From Rhizobium leguminosarum bv. trifolii WSM1325 (GTDB lineage Bacteria; Pseudomonadota; Alphaproteobacteria; Rhizobiales; Rhizobiaceae), in NCBI GenBank assembly GCA_000023185.1, contig CP001622.1:682001-746000 (forward strand): 64,000 bases of DNA, written 5' to 3'. Of the stretch, positions 1 through 8,130 are shown piece by piece. Below the pieces are notes generated by a model. That model was not told where the DNA came from and searched no databases. It worked only from the letters and a program-made list of their open reading frames with translations. The position numbers and the translations under genes are program-made. Numbering within the stretch: position 1 is the stretch's first letter; each line of letters starts with the position of its first letter.

Positions 1-18
1 GCGGGAGGTTGGTTCTGA
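1..18 (+). CDS. 3' tail of an upstream gene, possibly ctaB (heme O synthase)
   Basis: The first 18 bases read AGGWF then TGA in frame 1, and that stop overlaps the ATG of the next small gene (TGATG). Such overlaps mark a tightly packed operon. In alphaproteobacteria the gene before the CoxF-like peptide and ctaG is usually ctaB, so a ctaB end is plausible. Five residues cannot identify it. Confidence 0.3.
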
Positions 19-158
19 TGGAATTGGTCAAGCTCACGGAAAAGCAGCTCAAGTCGCGCCGCAACCGCAACGTCGCCCTCGGGCTGGTGCTTGCCGGCCT
101 CGTCGTTCTCTTCTACGTGATGGCAATCGTGAAGATCGGCGGGGGAACGGCCGGATGA
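18..158 (+). CDS. CoxF-like small membrane protein of the cytochrome oxidase operon (46 aa)
   Basis: This is a 46-residue ORF. A basic N-terminal stretch ([10 protein letters not shown], about residues 9-18) is followed by one hydrophobic helix (about 19-38, [17 protein letters not shown]). Its stop overlaps the ctaG start by 4 bases (ATGA), which suggests translational coupling. Small single-helix proteins in this position between ctaB and ctaG are known in rhizobial aa3 oxidase operons and are often labelled CoxF or hypothetical. The identification rests on size, topology and position. A direct role in oxidase assembly is inferred. Confidence 0.75.
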   Translation: MELVKLTEKQLKSRRNRNVALGLVLAGLVVLFYVMAIVKIGGGTAG

Positions 159-763
159 GCGATAACCCCGCCGCACCGAAGAAGCAGGTCCGCAACAACG
201 GCGCCGTCGTCATGATGTGCCTGAGCTTCGTCTTCGGCATGGGCGCGATGAGCTATGCCGCCGTGCCGCTCTACCGCATCTTCTGCCAGGTGACCGGCTA
301 TAACGGCACGACGCAGCGCGTCGACCAGGTGTCGAGCGTCGTGCTCGACCGCACGATGCGCGTCACCTTCGACGCCAATGTCGCCCCCGGGCTGCAATGG
401 GACTTCAAGCCGGTCCAGCGCGAGGTCAATCCGAAGATCGGCGAGACCATCCAGGTCAATTTCACCGCCGAGAATCGTTCGAACGAGACCCAGCGCGGCC
501 AGGCGGTTTTCAACGTCACGCCGGGTGAAGCCGGCGTCTATTTCAACAAGGTGCAATGTTTCTGCTTTACGGAAACGGACCTGAAGCCGGGCGAGAAGCT
601 CGACATGCCTGTCGTGTTCTACATCGATCCCGAAATCGTCAAGGCCGTGGAATCCAGGGATATCCACACGGTCACGCTGTCATATACGTTCTACCCGAAA
701 GAGGGTCCGAAGCCGGTGGCTTCGAATGAGGGTGGAGCGGAAAAGATTGAAAAGAAACTTTGA
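155..763 (+). CDS. ctaG: Cytochrome c oxidase assembly protein CtaG/Cox11
   Basis: The 202-residue protein matches the Cox11/CtaG family, a membrane-anchored copper chaperone that delivers Cu to the CuB centre of subunit I of aa3 oxidase. There is one N-terminal transmembrane helix (about residues 16-38), then a conserved cysteine (C44 in [12 protein letters not shown]) and a beta-sandwich domain. The domain carries the copper motif CFCF (C135 and C137 in [10 protein letters not shown]). The length is normal for the family. It starts at the ATG overlapping the small upstream gene and precedes subunit III, so it sits in the oxidase operon. The bulk of the protein should lie in the periplasm. 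Confidence 0.96.
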   Translation: MSDNPAAPKKQVRNNGAVVMMCLSFVFGMGAMSYAAVPLYRIFCQVTGYNGTTQRVDQVSSVVLDRTMRVTFDANVAPGLQWDFKPVQREVNPKIGETIQVNFTAENRSNETQRGQAVFNVTPGEAGVYFNKVQCFCFTETDLKPGEKLDMPVVFYIDPEIVKAVESRDIHTVTLSYTFYPKEGPKPVASNEGGAEKIEKKL

Positions 764-824
764 TCAAGGCTCGTTTCCGGCTATGCCGGGAGCGGAGTGA
801 AGGAAGACATCCGGGGATAACGAC

Positions 825-1703
825 ATGGCCGATGCTCACCAGAAGAATCACGACTATCACATCATCGATCCGAGCCCTTGGCCGATTCTCGCCTCGCTCG
901 GCGCCTTCATCATGGCAATCGGCGGCGTCTGCTACATGCGTTATCTCAACGGCGGCTCGTTCAAGGTCGCCGGCGCGGAGCTCGCCAATCCCTGGCTCTT
1001 CTACATCGGCTTCGCGCTGGTGCTCTACGTCATGTACGGCTGGTGGGCCGATACGGTGAAGGAAGCCCATGAGGGCGCCCACACCCGCGTCGTCTCGCTG
1101 CACCTGCGCTACGGCATGATCATGTTCATCGCTTCGGAAGTGATGTTCTTCGTCGCCTGGTTCTGGGCCTATTTCGACGCCAGCCTCTATCCGAACGAAG
1201 CGATCCAGGCCTCGCGCCTGCTCTATACCGGCGGCACTTGGCCGCCGAAGGGCATCGAAGTCCTCGATCCCTGGCATCTGCCGATCTACAACACCGTCAT
1301 CCTGCTCCTGTCGGGCACGACGGTCACCTGGGCGCACCATGCGCTGCTGCACAACGACCGCAAGGGCTTGATCCAGGGCCTGACGCTGACGGTGCTGCTC
1401 GGTATTTTCTTCTCCAGCGTCCAGGCCTATGAATATGCCCACGCGCCCTTCGCCTTCAAGAATTCGATCTACGGCGCGACCTTCTTCATGGCGACCGGCT
1501 TCCACGGTTTCCACGTCCTCGTCGGCACGATCTTCCTGGCTGTCTGCCTGATCCGTGCGCTGCGCGGCGACTTCACCCCGAAACAGCATTTCGGCTTCGA
1601 GGCGGCCGCCTGGTACTGGCACTTCGTCGACGTCGTCTGGCTCTTCCTGTTCTTCTGCATCTACGTCTGGGGCGGCTGGGGCGCACCCGTCGCAGCCGGA
1701 TGA
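825..1703 (+). CDS. ctaE: Cytochrome c oxidase subunit III (CtaE/CoxC)
   Basis: The 292 residues form a seven-helix heme-copper oxidase subunit III of the aa3 terminal oxidase in the inner membrane. Family features are visible: the GWWADTVKEAHEGAHT stretch after the second helix, the acidic residue in the SEVMFFVAWFWAYF helix, GTTVTWAHHAL, and the C-terminal WYWHFVDVVWLFLF helix. The start has a purine-rich upstream sequence (GGGGATAACGAC). It lies 61 bases after ctaG, and a strong hairpin-plus-T-run terminator follows at 1721-1749, so this is probably the last gene of the oxidase operon. Subunit III contains no redox centre; it stabilises the enzyme and its proton uptake. Confidence 0.97.
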   Translation: MADAHQKNHDYHIIDPSPWPILASLGAFIMAIGGVCYMRYLNGGSFKVAGAELANPWLFYIGFALVLYVMYGWWADTVKEAHEGAHTRVVSLHLRYGMIMFIASEVMFFVAWFWAYFDASLYPNEAIQASRLLYTGGTWPPKGIEVLDPWHLPIYNTVILLLSGTTVTWAHHALLHNDRKGLIQGLTLTVLLGIFFSSVQAYEYAHAPFAFKNSIYGATFFMATGFHGFHVLVGTIFLAVCLIRALRGDFTPKQHFGFEAAAWYWHFVDVVWLFLFFCIYVWGGWGAPVAAG

Positions 1704-1720
1704 TCGGAACGAAATTTGAG

Positions 1721-1749
1721 AAAAGGCGGGCCTGGTGCCCGCCTTTTTT
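1721..1749 (+). terminator. Rho-independent terminator after the oxidase operon
   Basis: GGCGGGC (1725-1731), a CTGGT loop and GCCCGCC (1737-1743) form a 7-bp GC stem flanked by AAAA and followed by six T residues. This is a textbook intrinsic terminator, 18 bases past the subunit III stop. Confidence 0.9.
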
Positions 1750-1837
1750 GTTGGTGGGATCCGCGACAGCCCGCACCTTTCCGGAGACGAGGGACGTGCC
1801 ATGCGAGAGCGGGCGAGGAACGGAGAGGCTGCGGCAT

Positions 1838-1946
1838 GTGTCCTCTTCTCCCCAGCGGGGGTCCGAAGGACGGGTTGAGACCGGTGGCTCAACCCAGGCA
1901 AAGGTGGCCCGAAGGGTCGGATGAGGGGGCCACGCGGCAGGCCCTC
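1838..1946. repeat. Degenerate Rhizobium intergenic mosaic-type repeat
   Basis: It begins with CTTCTCCCCAGCGGGGGTCC and ends near GGATGAGGGGGCC. It shares blocks with the repeats at 2027-2145, 60046-60162 and, in the opposite orientation, 63691-63853 (the 'tccgaaggacgggt...gagac' module). No credible protein is encoded. The gap 1750-2197 between subunit III and the kinase gene holds this copy, the next repeat and nothing else I can recognise. Confidence 0.65.
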
Positions 1947-2026
1947 TCATCTCAACTATCCCGCCATGCCGACGCGAGCGCGGTCGAATCGCGCATGAAT
2001 GTTGTTGGAAAGACCGGCTTCGCCGG

Positions 2027-2145
2027 CCCCCTCATCCGCCCTACGGGCACCTTCTCCCCGCTGGGGAGAAGAGGGAATCGAGAGGTTGCAGCATATTTCC
2101 TTCGCCCCGCGAGCGGGGAGAAGGTGCCGGCAGGCGGATGAGGGG
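2027..2145. repeat. RIME-like palindromic intergenic repeat (119 bp)
   Basis: The outer arms are CCCCCTCATCCGCC (2027-2040) and GGCGGATGAGGGG (2133-2145). Inside lie CACCTTCTCCCCGCTGGGG and its near complement GCGGGGAGAAGGTGCC. A near-identical element in the opposite orientation is at 60046-60162, just before smc. The composition and nested palindromes resemble the Rhizobium-specific intergenic mosaic elements (RIME); that family name is from memory and was not checked. Confidence 0.8.
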
Positions 2146-2197
2146 CTGCCATCGGCAACCTCTTCGGCCGAGGTAAGGGCTCCCGCTTTTCATCGCC

Positions 2198-2839
2198 TCA
2201 GCGCGCGCCGGCAATCCGTTCGAACGCCGAAGGCTGGGGAATGCCGAGATCCAGCTGGTGGCGGATCGCCTCGGCGCATTCGAGCGGTGTCAGCACTGAG
2301 GTATCGACCTCCATGTCGTAGATGCCGGGCCGATGCACCTCGTCCTGCCAGCGTTGCACCGGTTCAGGAACGGGCACGTCCTCCGTGGCGCTGAGATAAA
2401 GCGTCTCGCGCCCCTCCTGGACAATGTCGCGCCGCTGCATGATCGTCTCGATCGGACAGCGCACGCCGACGAACAGCACGGGAAAGTCTTCCAGTCGCCG
2501 GGCGCAATCGCCGAGGATGCCGAGTGGCTGCGAATAGCTGTCATGGTGGCCGAGATCGGCGATGACATTGAGCCCCAGGCTGGCATGGATGGCGATCGAT
2601 TCGTAGAGTGCTGCATAAAAGAACGGCACCAGTTCTTCCAGATCCGGCCGTTCGCCGCCTGGCCGCAGCCCGATGCCCGGCAGGTAGCGCTTCGGTGTCA
2701 TGGCATTGTAGCTGTCGACGCCGAGGTTGATCCACGGCCCCTCGAAGTGTTCCTGTACCGCGCGCGCGATGCTTGATTTGCCGCTCCGCGGCGCACCGTT
2801 CAGGATAATGATCTGCACGGAATGGCTATCATTGGTCAT
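2198..2839 (-). CDS. Chloramphenicol phosphotransferase-like P-loop kinase
   Basis: The 213-residue protein has a Walker A loop GAPRSGKSS (residues 15-23), an acidic residue in the CPT-like position (D42 in NLGVDSYNAM), the LGLNVIADLGHHDSY segment and FVGVRCP before a lid helix (QRRD). These are features of the CPT-like AAA kinase family (Pfam CPT). The Streptomyces member phosphorylates chloramphenicol, but most homologues have unknown small-molecule substrates. It stands alone on the minus strand between the oxidase operon and the DUF983-surf1 block, with repeats downstream and a hairpin upstream, so it looks inserted. Antibiotic resistance should not be assumed. Confidence 0.85.
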   Translation of the reverse strand: MTNDSHSVQIIILNGAPRSGKSSIARAVQEHFEGPWINLGVDSYNAMTPKRYLPGIGLRPGGERPDLEELVPFFYAALYESIAIHASLGLNVIADLGHHDSYSQPLGILGDCARRLEDFPVLFVGVRCPIETIMQRRDIVQEGRETLYLSATEDVPVPEPVQRWQDEVHRPGIYDMEVDTSVLTPLECAEAIRHQLDLGIPQPSAFERIAGAR

Positions 2840-2924
2840 CAGTCTTCTTCTTCTGTTTGGCGCGAATCATTGCAGCGCCGCGCGACTTTTCAGACGCGGC
2901 AAGGACGCTGTAACACTTTGAATT

Positions 2925-2968
2925 GCCGATAGTTCCTCACATCGATTCCGATGCGAGGAACTATCGGC
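2925..2968. repeat. Strong 14-bp inverted repeat in the DUF983 leader
   Basis: GCCGATAGTTCCTC (2925-2938) is perfectly complementary to GAGGAACTATCGGC (2955-2968). The 16-base loop can itself pair ATCG with CGAT. It lies 107 bases upstream of the DUF983 start and about 85 bases upstream of the divergent kinase gene. It could be a leader hairpin, a regulator site or another intergenic repeat unit. No T-run follows on either strand, so it is not a typical terminator. Confidence 0.7.
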
Positions 2969-3075
2969 GGGACGAAATCACGCAGGCATTTCCCTTCGTC
3001 CTGCGAATAATTTATGGGAGAGTTAAGGCAGCATCGAAAAAGGCCGCGGCCGCCAAGGCTGCCAGAAGGAATGCA

Positions 3076-3456
3076 ATGAACGAGGACAGCGCCCATTTTC
3101 CGCCCGTCGATCCGGTGAAAACAGGCATCAAGGGCTGCTGCCCACGCTGCGGCCAGGGCAAACTCTTCGACGGCCTGCTCGGCGTAAAGCCGCGTTGCGC
3201 CGCCTGCGGCCTCGATTATTCCTTCGCCGATTCCGGTGACGGCCCGGCCGTCTTCGTCATCCTCATCGTCGGTTTCATCGTCATCGGCATGGTGCTGTGG
3301 CTGCAGGTGAATTACGAGCCGCCGATCTGGGTGCATATCCTGCTCTTTGCTCCGTTGACGATTATCCTGTCGCTGCTGACGCTGCGCTGGTTCAAGGGCA
3401 TCCTGATCGCCATGCAATACCGCCATAATGCCCGCGAAGGACGCCTGAGTGACTGA
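3076..3456 (+). CDS. DUF983 membrane protein with N-terminal zinc ribbon
   Basis: This 126-residue DUF983 protein has a rubredoxin-like ribbon with CPRCG (C22, C25) and CAACG (C41, C44), followed by two transmembrane helices (about residues 57-77 and 82-105). I chose the ATG at 3076 because AGAAGGA lies 6 bases upstream and the family starts shortly before the GCCPRCG motif; the open frame runs further upstream without support. The gene overlaps the SURF1 gene by 8 bases. In alphaproteobacteria DUF983 genes sit with cytochrome oxidase assembly genes, so a role in oxidase biogenesis is likely but unproven. Confidence 0.9.
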   Translation: MNEDSAHFPPVDPVKTGIKGCCPRCGQGKLFDGLLGVKPRCAACGLDYSFADSGDGPAVFVILIVGFIVIGMVLWLQVNYEPPIWVHILLFAPLTIILSLLTLRWFKGILIAMQYRHNAREGRLSD

Positions 3457-4201
3457 TATCGACCATGCCGCGCCGCGCCGCCGGCTGCCGGTTTTCACCG
3501 GCATCCTGGTGCTGATTGCCCTTGCCATCCTGATTTCGCTCGGCACCTGGCAGGTGGAGCGCCTGCACTGGAAGGAGGGCCTTATCGCCGATATCGCCGC
3601 GCGCCAGGCAGCAAGCCCCGTGCCGCTTGCCGATATCGAGGCGATGGCGGCTGCAGGCGGCGATATCGAATACCGCAAGGTCACCGCCACCGGCCGCTAC
3701 ATCAACAACAAGGAGCGGCACTTCTTCGCCACCTGGCGCGGCCAGACCGGCTATTACATCTATACCCCGCTGGAGCTTGCCGACGGGCGCATTCTCTTCG
3801 TCAATCGCGGCTTCGTTCCCTTCGACAACAAGGAGCCGGAAATGCGCATGCAGGGCCAGCTGACGGATCAGCAGACCGTCACCGGCCTGGCGCGCGAAAA
3901 GCTTCCCGGCAAGCCTTCCTGGGTGGTGCCTGACAACGACGTCGCCAAGAACATCTTCTACTGGAAGGATCTCGACGTTATGGCCGAGAGCGTCGGGCTG
4001 GAGAAAGCGATCGTCATTCCCTTCTTCGTCGATGCCGATTCCACCCCCAATCCGGCCGGCCTGCCGATCGGCGGCGTCACCCAGGTGGATCTGCCGAACG
4101 ACCATCTGCAATATGCTTTCACCTGGTACGGGCTGGCCGCCGTGCTTGTCGTCGTGGTGGCGATCTCCTGGTTCCGCAAGGGCGGCAAGACAGCTCAGTA
4201 A
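3449..4201 (+). CDS. SURF1 family cytochrome oxidase assembly protein
   Basis: The 250 residues show SURF1 architecture: an N-terminal helix (about 14-33) leading into LGTWQVERLHWKEGLI, the YRKVTATGRY strand, FVNRGFVPFD, and a C-terminal NDHLQYAFTWYGLA helix (about 210-243). SURF1 (Shy1 in yeast) binds heme a and helps insert it into subunit I of aa3 oxidase in the inner membrane. The start overlaps the end of DUF983, so the two are probably translationally coupled. Its distance from the main oxidase genes here is only due to the kinase and repeat insertion. Confidence 0.95.
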   Translation: MTDIDHAAPRRRLPVFTGILVLIALAILISLGTWQVERLHWKEGLIADIAARQAASPVPLADIEAMAAAGGDIEYRKVTATGRYINNKERHFFATWRGQTGYYIYTPLELADGRILFVNRGFVPFDNKEPEMRMQGQLTDQQTVTGLAREKLPGKPSWVVPDNDVAKNIFYWKDLDVMAESVGLEKAIVIPFFVDADSTPNPAGLPIGGVTQVDLPNDHLQYAFTWYGLAAVLVVVVAISWFRKGGKTAQ

Positions 4202-4293
4202 TAGTATCACTTCAATTCTCGACCATATTGGGCTAGAGGTCCCTTAGCCCCACGCGGGACGTTGCTGTTGAAGCTGGACGTTGCCGAGTTCTC

Positions 4294-4427
4294 CCTCATT
4301 CCTGTGCTCGTCACAGGAATCCAGTGCGCCCAAGTCCTTGGGCGCGGTAGGTGGACTTGGATGTTGACAGTCATTCACGGCGCCGACGCGCCGTGGCTGG
4401 ATTCCTGTGACGAGCACAGGAATGAGG
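4294..4427. repeat. 134-bp palindromic element with perfect 31-bp inverted ends (copy 1)
   Basis: The left arm 4294-4324 and right arm 4397-4427 are exact reverse complements over 31 bases (core ATTCCTGTGCTCGTCACAGG). The 72-base middle contains its own small palindrome (GCGCCCAAG...CTTGGGCGC). A second copy of the same length, inverted, is at 41378-41511. The element ends 17 bases before the ispH start, so it must form a large hairpin in the ispH leader if transcription begins upstream of it. Confidence 0.92.
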
Positions 4428-4444
4428 AATTTGACGGAACAGAC

Positions 4445-5446
4445 ATGAATATTGCGGCGAAACCTCCTTTGACGATTAGGCTCTGCGGCCCGCGCGGCTT
4501 CTGCGCCGGCGTCGACCGCGCCATCCAGATCGTCGTGCTGGCGCTGAAATCCTATGGTGCGCCGGTCTATGTGCGCCACGAGATCGTCCACAATCGCTAT
4601 GTCGTCGAAGGGCTGGAAGCCAAGGGCGCCGTCTTCGTCGAGGAGCTGGACGAGATCCCGGCCGAACATCGCGCCCAGCCGGTGGTCTTTTCCGCCCACG
4701 GCGTGCCGAAATCCGTGCCCGAGGATGCGGCAAGCCGCAACCTCTTCTATCTCGACGCCACCTGCCCGCTGGTCTCCAAGGTCCACAAGCAGGCGATGCG
4801 CCACAATCGCCTCGGCCGCCATGTCGTCCTCATCGGCCATGCCGGCCATCCCGAGGTGATCGGCACGATGGGTCAGCTGCCGGAGGGATCGGTATCGCTG
4901 ATCGAGACGATCGAGGATGCCGACGCCTATGTCCCCGTCGATCCCGACAATCTCGGCTATGTCACCCAGACGACGCTGTCGGTCGACGATACGGCCGGCG
5001 TCATCACCCGCCTGCACGAGCGCTTCCCGAACCTGACGGCGCCGGCAGCGGATTCGATCTGTTATGCGACGACCAACCGCCAGGAAGTGGTGAAGCAGGC
5101 AGCGCCCGGCTGCGATCTTTTCATCATCGTCGGCGCGCCGAACTCCTCCAACTCCAAGCGCCTCGTCGAAGTGGCGCTCAGGGCAGGGGCGAAGAAATCC
5201 ATCCTCGTGCAGCGCGCCGCCGAGCTCGACTGGGACGAGATCGGCGCGATTTCGACGCTCGGCCTCTCGGCCGGCGCCTCGGCACCCGAGGTCATCGTCA
5301 ACGAGATCATCGAGGCTTTCCGCGCCCGCTTCGACGCCCGCGTCGAACTGGCCGAAACGGTGCAGGAAACTGAAAATTTCCTCGTCAACCGCGAACTGCG
5401 CAATATCGAGCTGACGGCAGCCGACATGGCCTTCGTCAACGGCTAG
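4445..5446 (+). CDS. ispH: 4-hydroxy-3-methylbut-2-enyl diphosphate reductase (IspH/LytB)
   Basis: IspH is the last enzyme of the MEP isoprenoid pathway and makes IPP and DMAPP from HMBPP with a [4Fe-4S] cluster. The 333-residue protein has the three cluster cysteines: C20 in [14 protein letters not shown]107 in [11 protein letters not shown] and C206 in [11 protein letters not shown]. Substrate histidines are present in RHEIVHN, SAHGV and GHAGHPE. I start at the ATG giving MNIAAKPPL. The same frame is open for 61 more codons upstream, but those codons translate the palindromic repeat and are not protein-like. It is followed 68 bases later by thrB and then rnhA. Confidence 0.97.
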   Translation: MNIAAKPPLTIRLCGPRGFCAGVDRAIQIVVLALKSYGAPVYVRHEIVHNRYVVEGLEAKGAVFVEELDEIPAEHRAQPVVFSAHGVPKSVPEDAASRNLFYLDATCPLVSKVHKQAMRHNRLGRHVVLIGHAGHPEVIGTMGQLPEGSVSLIETIEDADAYVPVDPDNLGYVTQTTLSVDDTAGVITRLHERFPNLTAPAADSICYATTNRQEVVKQAAPGCDLFIIVGAPNSSNSKRLVEVALRAGAKKSILVQRAAELDWDEIGAISTLGLSAGASAPEVIVNEIIEAFRARFDARVELAETVQETENFLVNRELRNIELTAADMAFVNG

Positions 5447-5514
5447 ATCGGCCTTTCGGCCTGGCGTCCACTCCGGCAAATCCAATATCAACAGGCATGA
5501 AGGCGAGACCTCAC

Positions 5515-6480
5515 TTGGCAGTCTATACCGATATCGCCGAAGACGATCTGAAATGGTTCCTGACGGAATATGACGCGGGCACGCTGCTCTCCTACAAGGG
5601 CATTGCCGAAGGCGTCGAAAACTCCAACTTCCTGCTTCACACCTCCAGGGATCCGCTGATCCTGACGCTCTATGAGAAGCGGGTGGAAAAGAGCGACCTG
5701 CCTTTCTTCCTCGGTTTCATGCAGCATCTTTCCGCCCGCGGCCTGTCCTGCCCGCTGCCGCTGCCGCGCCGCGATGGCGCGCTGCTCGGCTCACTGTCCG
5801 GCCGTCCGGCGGCGCTGATCTCCTTCCTCGAAGGCATGTGGCTGAGAAAGCCGGAGGCAAAACACTGCCGCGAAGTCGGCAAGGCGCTGGCCGAGATGCA
5901 TGTGGCCGGCGATGGTTTCGAGTTGAAGCGGGCGAATGCGCTGTCGATCGACGGCTGGCGGGGGCTGTGGGAGAAATCCGAAGCGCGCGCCGGCGAGGTT
6001 GAGTCCGGCCTGCAGACCGAGATCCGCAGCGAACTCGATTTCCTCTCCGCCGCCTGGCCGAGCGGCCTGCCGGCCGGCGTCATCCACGCCGACCTCTTCC
6101 CCGACAACGTCTTCTTCCTCGGTGACCAGCTCTCCGGCCTGATCGATTTCTATTTCGCCTGCAACGACCTGCTCGCCTATGACGTCTCGATCTGCCTGAA
6201 TGCCTGGTGCTTCGAGAAGGACGGCGCCTATAACATCACCAAGGGCACGGCGATGCTCGAGGGTTACCAGAGCGTCAGGCCGCTGAGCGAGGCCGAAATC
6301 GCAGCCCTGCCGGTGCTGTCGCGCGGGTCTGCGCTGCGCTTCTTCCTGACCCGGCTCTATGACTGGCTGACGACGCCGGAGGGCGCCATGGTCACCAAAA
6401 AGGATCCGCTCGAATATCTCCGCAAGCTGCGCTTCCACCGCCAGATCAAATCGCCCGCCGAATACGGATTGAGCCTATGA
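5515..6480 (+). CDS. thrB: Homoserine kinase (APH-fold ThrB), probable TTG start
   Basis: The 321-residue aminoglycoside-phosphotransferase-fold homoserine kinase phosphorylates L-homoserine for threonine synthesis; its partner thrC is 33 kb away at 38991-40415. Motifs are GVENSNFLL in the N-lobe, the catalytic loop [14 protein letters not shown] and the metal-binding [10 protein letters not shown]. Rhizobial ThrB proteins normally begin [12 protein letters not shown], which here needs the TTG at 5515 with AAGGCGAG about 8 bases upstream. An ATG at 5497 would add six residues (MKARPH) with no better ribosome site. The gene overlaps rnhA by 4 bases (ATGA). Confidence 0.93.
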   Translation: MAVYTDIAEDDLKWFLTEYDAGTLLSYKGIAEGVENSNFLLHTSRDPLILTLYEKRVEKSDLPFFLGFMQHLSARGLSCPLPLPRRDGALLGSLSGRPAALISFLEGMWLRKPEAKHCREVGKALAEMHVAGDGFELKRANALSIDGWRGLWEKSEARAGEVESGLQTEIRSELDFLSAAWPSGLPAGVIHADLFPDNVFFLGDQLSGLIDFYFACNDLLAYDVSICLNAWCFEKDGAYNITKGTAMLEGYQSVRPLSEAEIAALPVLSRGSALRFFLTRLYDWLTTPEGAMVTKKDPLEYLRKLRFHRQIKSPAEYGLSL

Positions 6481-6932
6481 AACACGTCGATATCTTCACT
6501 GACGGCGCATGCTCCGGCAATCCCGGCCCCGGCGGCTGGGGCGCGGTGCTGCGTTATGGCGATGTCGAAAAGGAGCTTTGCGGCGGCGAGGCGGATACGA
6601 CCAACAATCGCATGGAACTGCTGGCGGCGATCTCGGCGCTGTCGGCCTTGAAGAGCCCTTGCGAGGTCGATCTCTATACCGACAGCGCCTATGTCAAGGA
6701 CGGCATTTCCAAGTGGATTTTCGGCTGGAAGAAAAACGGCTGGAAGACCGCTGACAAGAAGCCGGTGAAGAATGCCGAACTCTGGCAGGCGCTGGAGGCG
6801 GCCCGTGACCGCCACAAGGTGACGCTGCACTGGGTCAAGGGCCACGCCGGCCACCCGGAAAACGAACGCGCCGACGAACTCGCCCGCAAGGGCATGGAGC
6901 CTTTCAAGAAGGGCAAGGCGGTTTCGTTTTAA
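6477..6932 (+). CDS. rnhA: Ribonuclease HI
   Basis: The 151-residue RNase HI cleaves the RNA strand of RNA-DNA hybrids, removing primers and R-loops. All four metal ligands are visible: D9 ([11 protein letters not shown]), E47 (NNRMELLA), D69 (LYTDSAYV) and D133 (NERADELA), with the assisting H123 in KGHAGHPE. The length is close to the E. coli enzyme. It is coupled to thrB by an ATGA overlap, an order common in rhizobia. The next gene is on the opposite strand. Confidence 0.98.
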   Translation: MKHVDIFTDGACSGNPGPGGWGAVLRYGDVEKELCGGEADTTNNRMELLAAISALSALKSPCEVDLYTDSAYVKDGISKWIFGWKKNGWKTADKKPVKNAELWQALEAARDRHKVTLHWVKGHAGHPENERADELARKGMEPFKKGKAVSF

Positions 6933-6979
6933 GTCCTGCGCATTTGCCTTTACGCGTCTCGGCGACATTGAGCGCGAAA

Positions 6980-7873
6980 TTAACTGCGATAACGCAATGC
7001 ATTCACCAGAAGCGAGAATGCGGGGGAAGCAAGGCGTCGGCTCGGATAATAAAGGTGATATCCAGGAAATGGCGGTGACCAGTCCTCCAGCACGGGCACC
7101 AGTTTTCCTTCACGGATCAGCGGCAGCAGGTAATCGTCTGGCAGGCATGCCAGACCAAAACCACCGAGCGCCGCATCGACGATCATCGGGACGTCGTTGC
7201 AGATGAACTGACCTTCAACACGAACATTCAGCGGCTTGCCGTCTTTTTCGAACTCCCAGGCGTACAAGCCGCCAACCGTTGCAAGCCTGAGATTGATGCA
7301 GCGGTGCTGCGTCAGGTCATGCGGCGTGGCCGGTTTCGGGTTCCGTGCGAAATAATCCGGCGAGGCAACGACCAGCATCCGCATTTCCGGTCCGATCTTG
7401 AGCGCGATCATATCCTTTTCGATATGCTCCCCAAGTCGGACCCCGGCGTCGAAGCGCTCGTTCACAAGATCAATCAGCCGACTGTCGACAGAGATCTCGA
7501 TGTTGATATCCGGGTAGGACTGCATCAATCCCTTTACGGCAGGCATGAGGATCGTTTCTGCGGCATGCCGGATCGAAGTGATGCGTATCGTGCCTCCCGG
7601 CGCATGACGCATAGCGCCAAGTGCATCCAGCCGGCTGCGGATATCATTGAACGCAGGCCGCAGCGTTTCGGCCAGCTGCTCTCCGGCCTCGGTTGGAACA
7701 ACGGTGCGGGTCGTCCGCGTCAGGAGCCGGAGGCCCATGCGATCTTCCAGTCGGCGCACTGTATGGCTGAGGGACGATTGCGAGGTCCCCAGCAGCGCGG
7801 CCGCACGTGTGAAGCTTCGTTCTTCAGCGACCGTCAGGAAGGCCGCCAGGTCACCCAGTTCATCGCGCTTCAT
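6980..7873 (-). CDS. LysR family transcriptional regulator (divergent from CMD-cupin gene)
   Basis: The 297-residue LysR protein has an N-terminal winged helix (about residues 4-63; FLTVAEERSFTRAAALLGTSQSSLSHTVRRLE) and a LysR substrate domain (about 90-292). It resembles the group that senses aromatic or aldehyde-type ligands, but the ligand is unknown. It is transcribed away from the exported CMD-cupin and flavodoxin genes across a 257-bp gap, the usual arrangement for a LysR regulator and its target operon. I saw no unambiguous T-N11-A site in the gap. Confidence 0.93.
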   Translation of the reverse strand: MKRDELGDLAAFLTVAEERSFTRAAALLGTSQSSLSHTVRRLEDRMGLRLLTRTTRTVVPTEAGEQLAETLRPAFNDIRSRLDALGAMRHAPGGTIRITSIRHAAETILMPAVKGLMQSYPDINIEISVDSRLIDLVNERFDAGVRLGEHIEKDMIALKIGPEMRMLVVASPDYFARNPKPATPHDLTQHRCINLRLATVGGLYAWEFEKDGKPLNVRVEGQFICNDVPMIVDAALGGFGLACLPDDYLLPLIREGKLVPVLEDWSPPFPGYHLYYPSRRLASPAFSLLVNALRYRS

Positions 7874-8130
7874 TCATGAATCCTCAATATAAGTCCATTT
7901 TGATCCTAGCATCTAGTCGGAGTAATCAGCCAGGAGTAAATTCTCCTCGACAGCCAGCGGCCTATTGATCCGCCAGGAACAAAGGCCCGCGGACCAACTG
8001 CCCAGCGGAGCGGCGTCCCGCAGGCCGCCCCTTTCATGAATGGCGGATATAGCCCCTTTCGGAATCCGATGCCTAATCCGGCGTGTCCTCCGATCCTATG
8101 TCGGAGCGGACAGTCAACAAGGAGATCACC

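Noticed and set aside
672..1901. A 409-codon minus-strand frame opposite cytochrome oxidase subunit III
   Set aside because: It is a shadow of a well-identified gene and runs into the terminator and repeat region; the sequence is Arg/Glu/Asp-rich and unlike any protein.
1838..2145. CRISPR-like interpretation of the clustered repeats
   Set aside because: The repeats are nested palindromes of different modules without regular spacers and no cas genes are present; they fit rhizobial intergenic repeats.
2198..2839. Chloramphenicol resistance gene
   Set aside because: Family resemblance to chloramphenicol phosphotransferase is real, but most homologues are of unknown function and nothing nearby indicates resistance.
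2923..3075. 51-codon N-terminal extension of the DUF983 protein
   Set aside because: It reads through the inverted repeat and leader; the ATG at 3076 has a good ribosome site and fits the family length.
4262..4444. 61-codon N-terminal extension of IspH
   Set aside because: The codons translate the 134-bp palindromic repeat; IspH proteins start at the MNIAAKPPL position.
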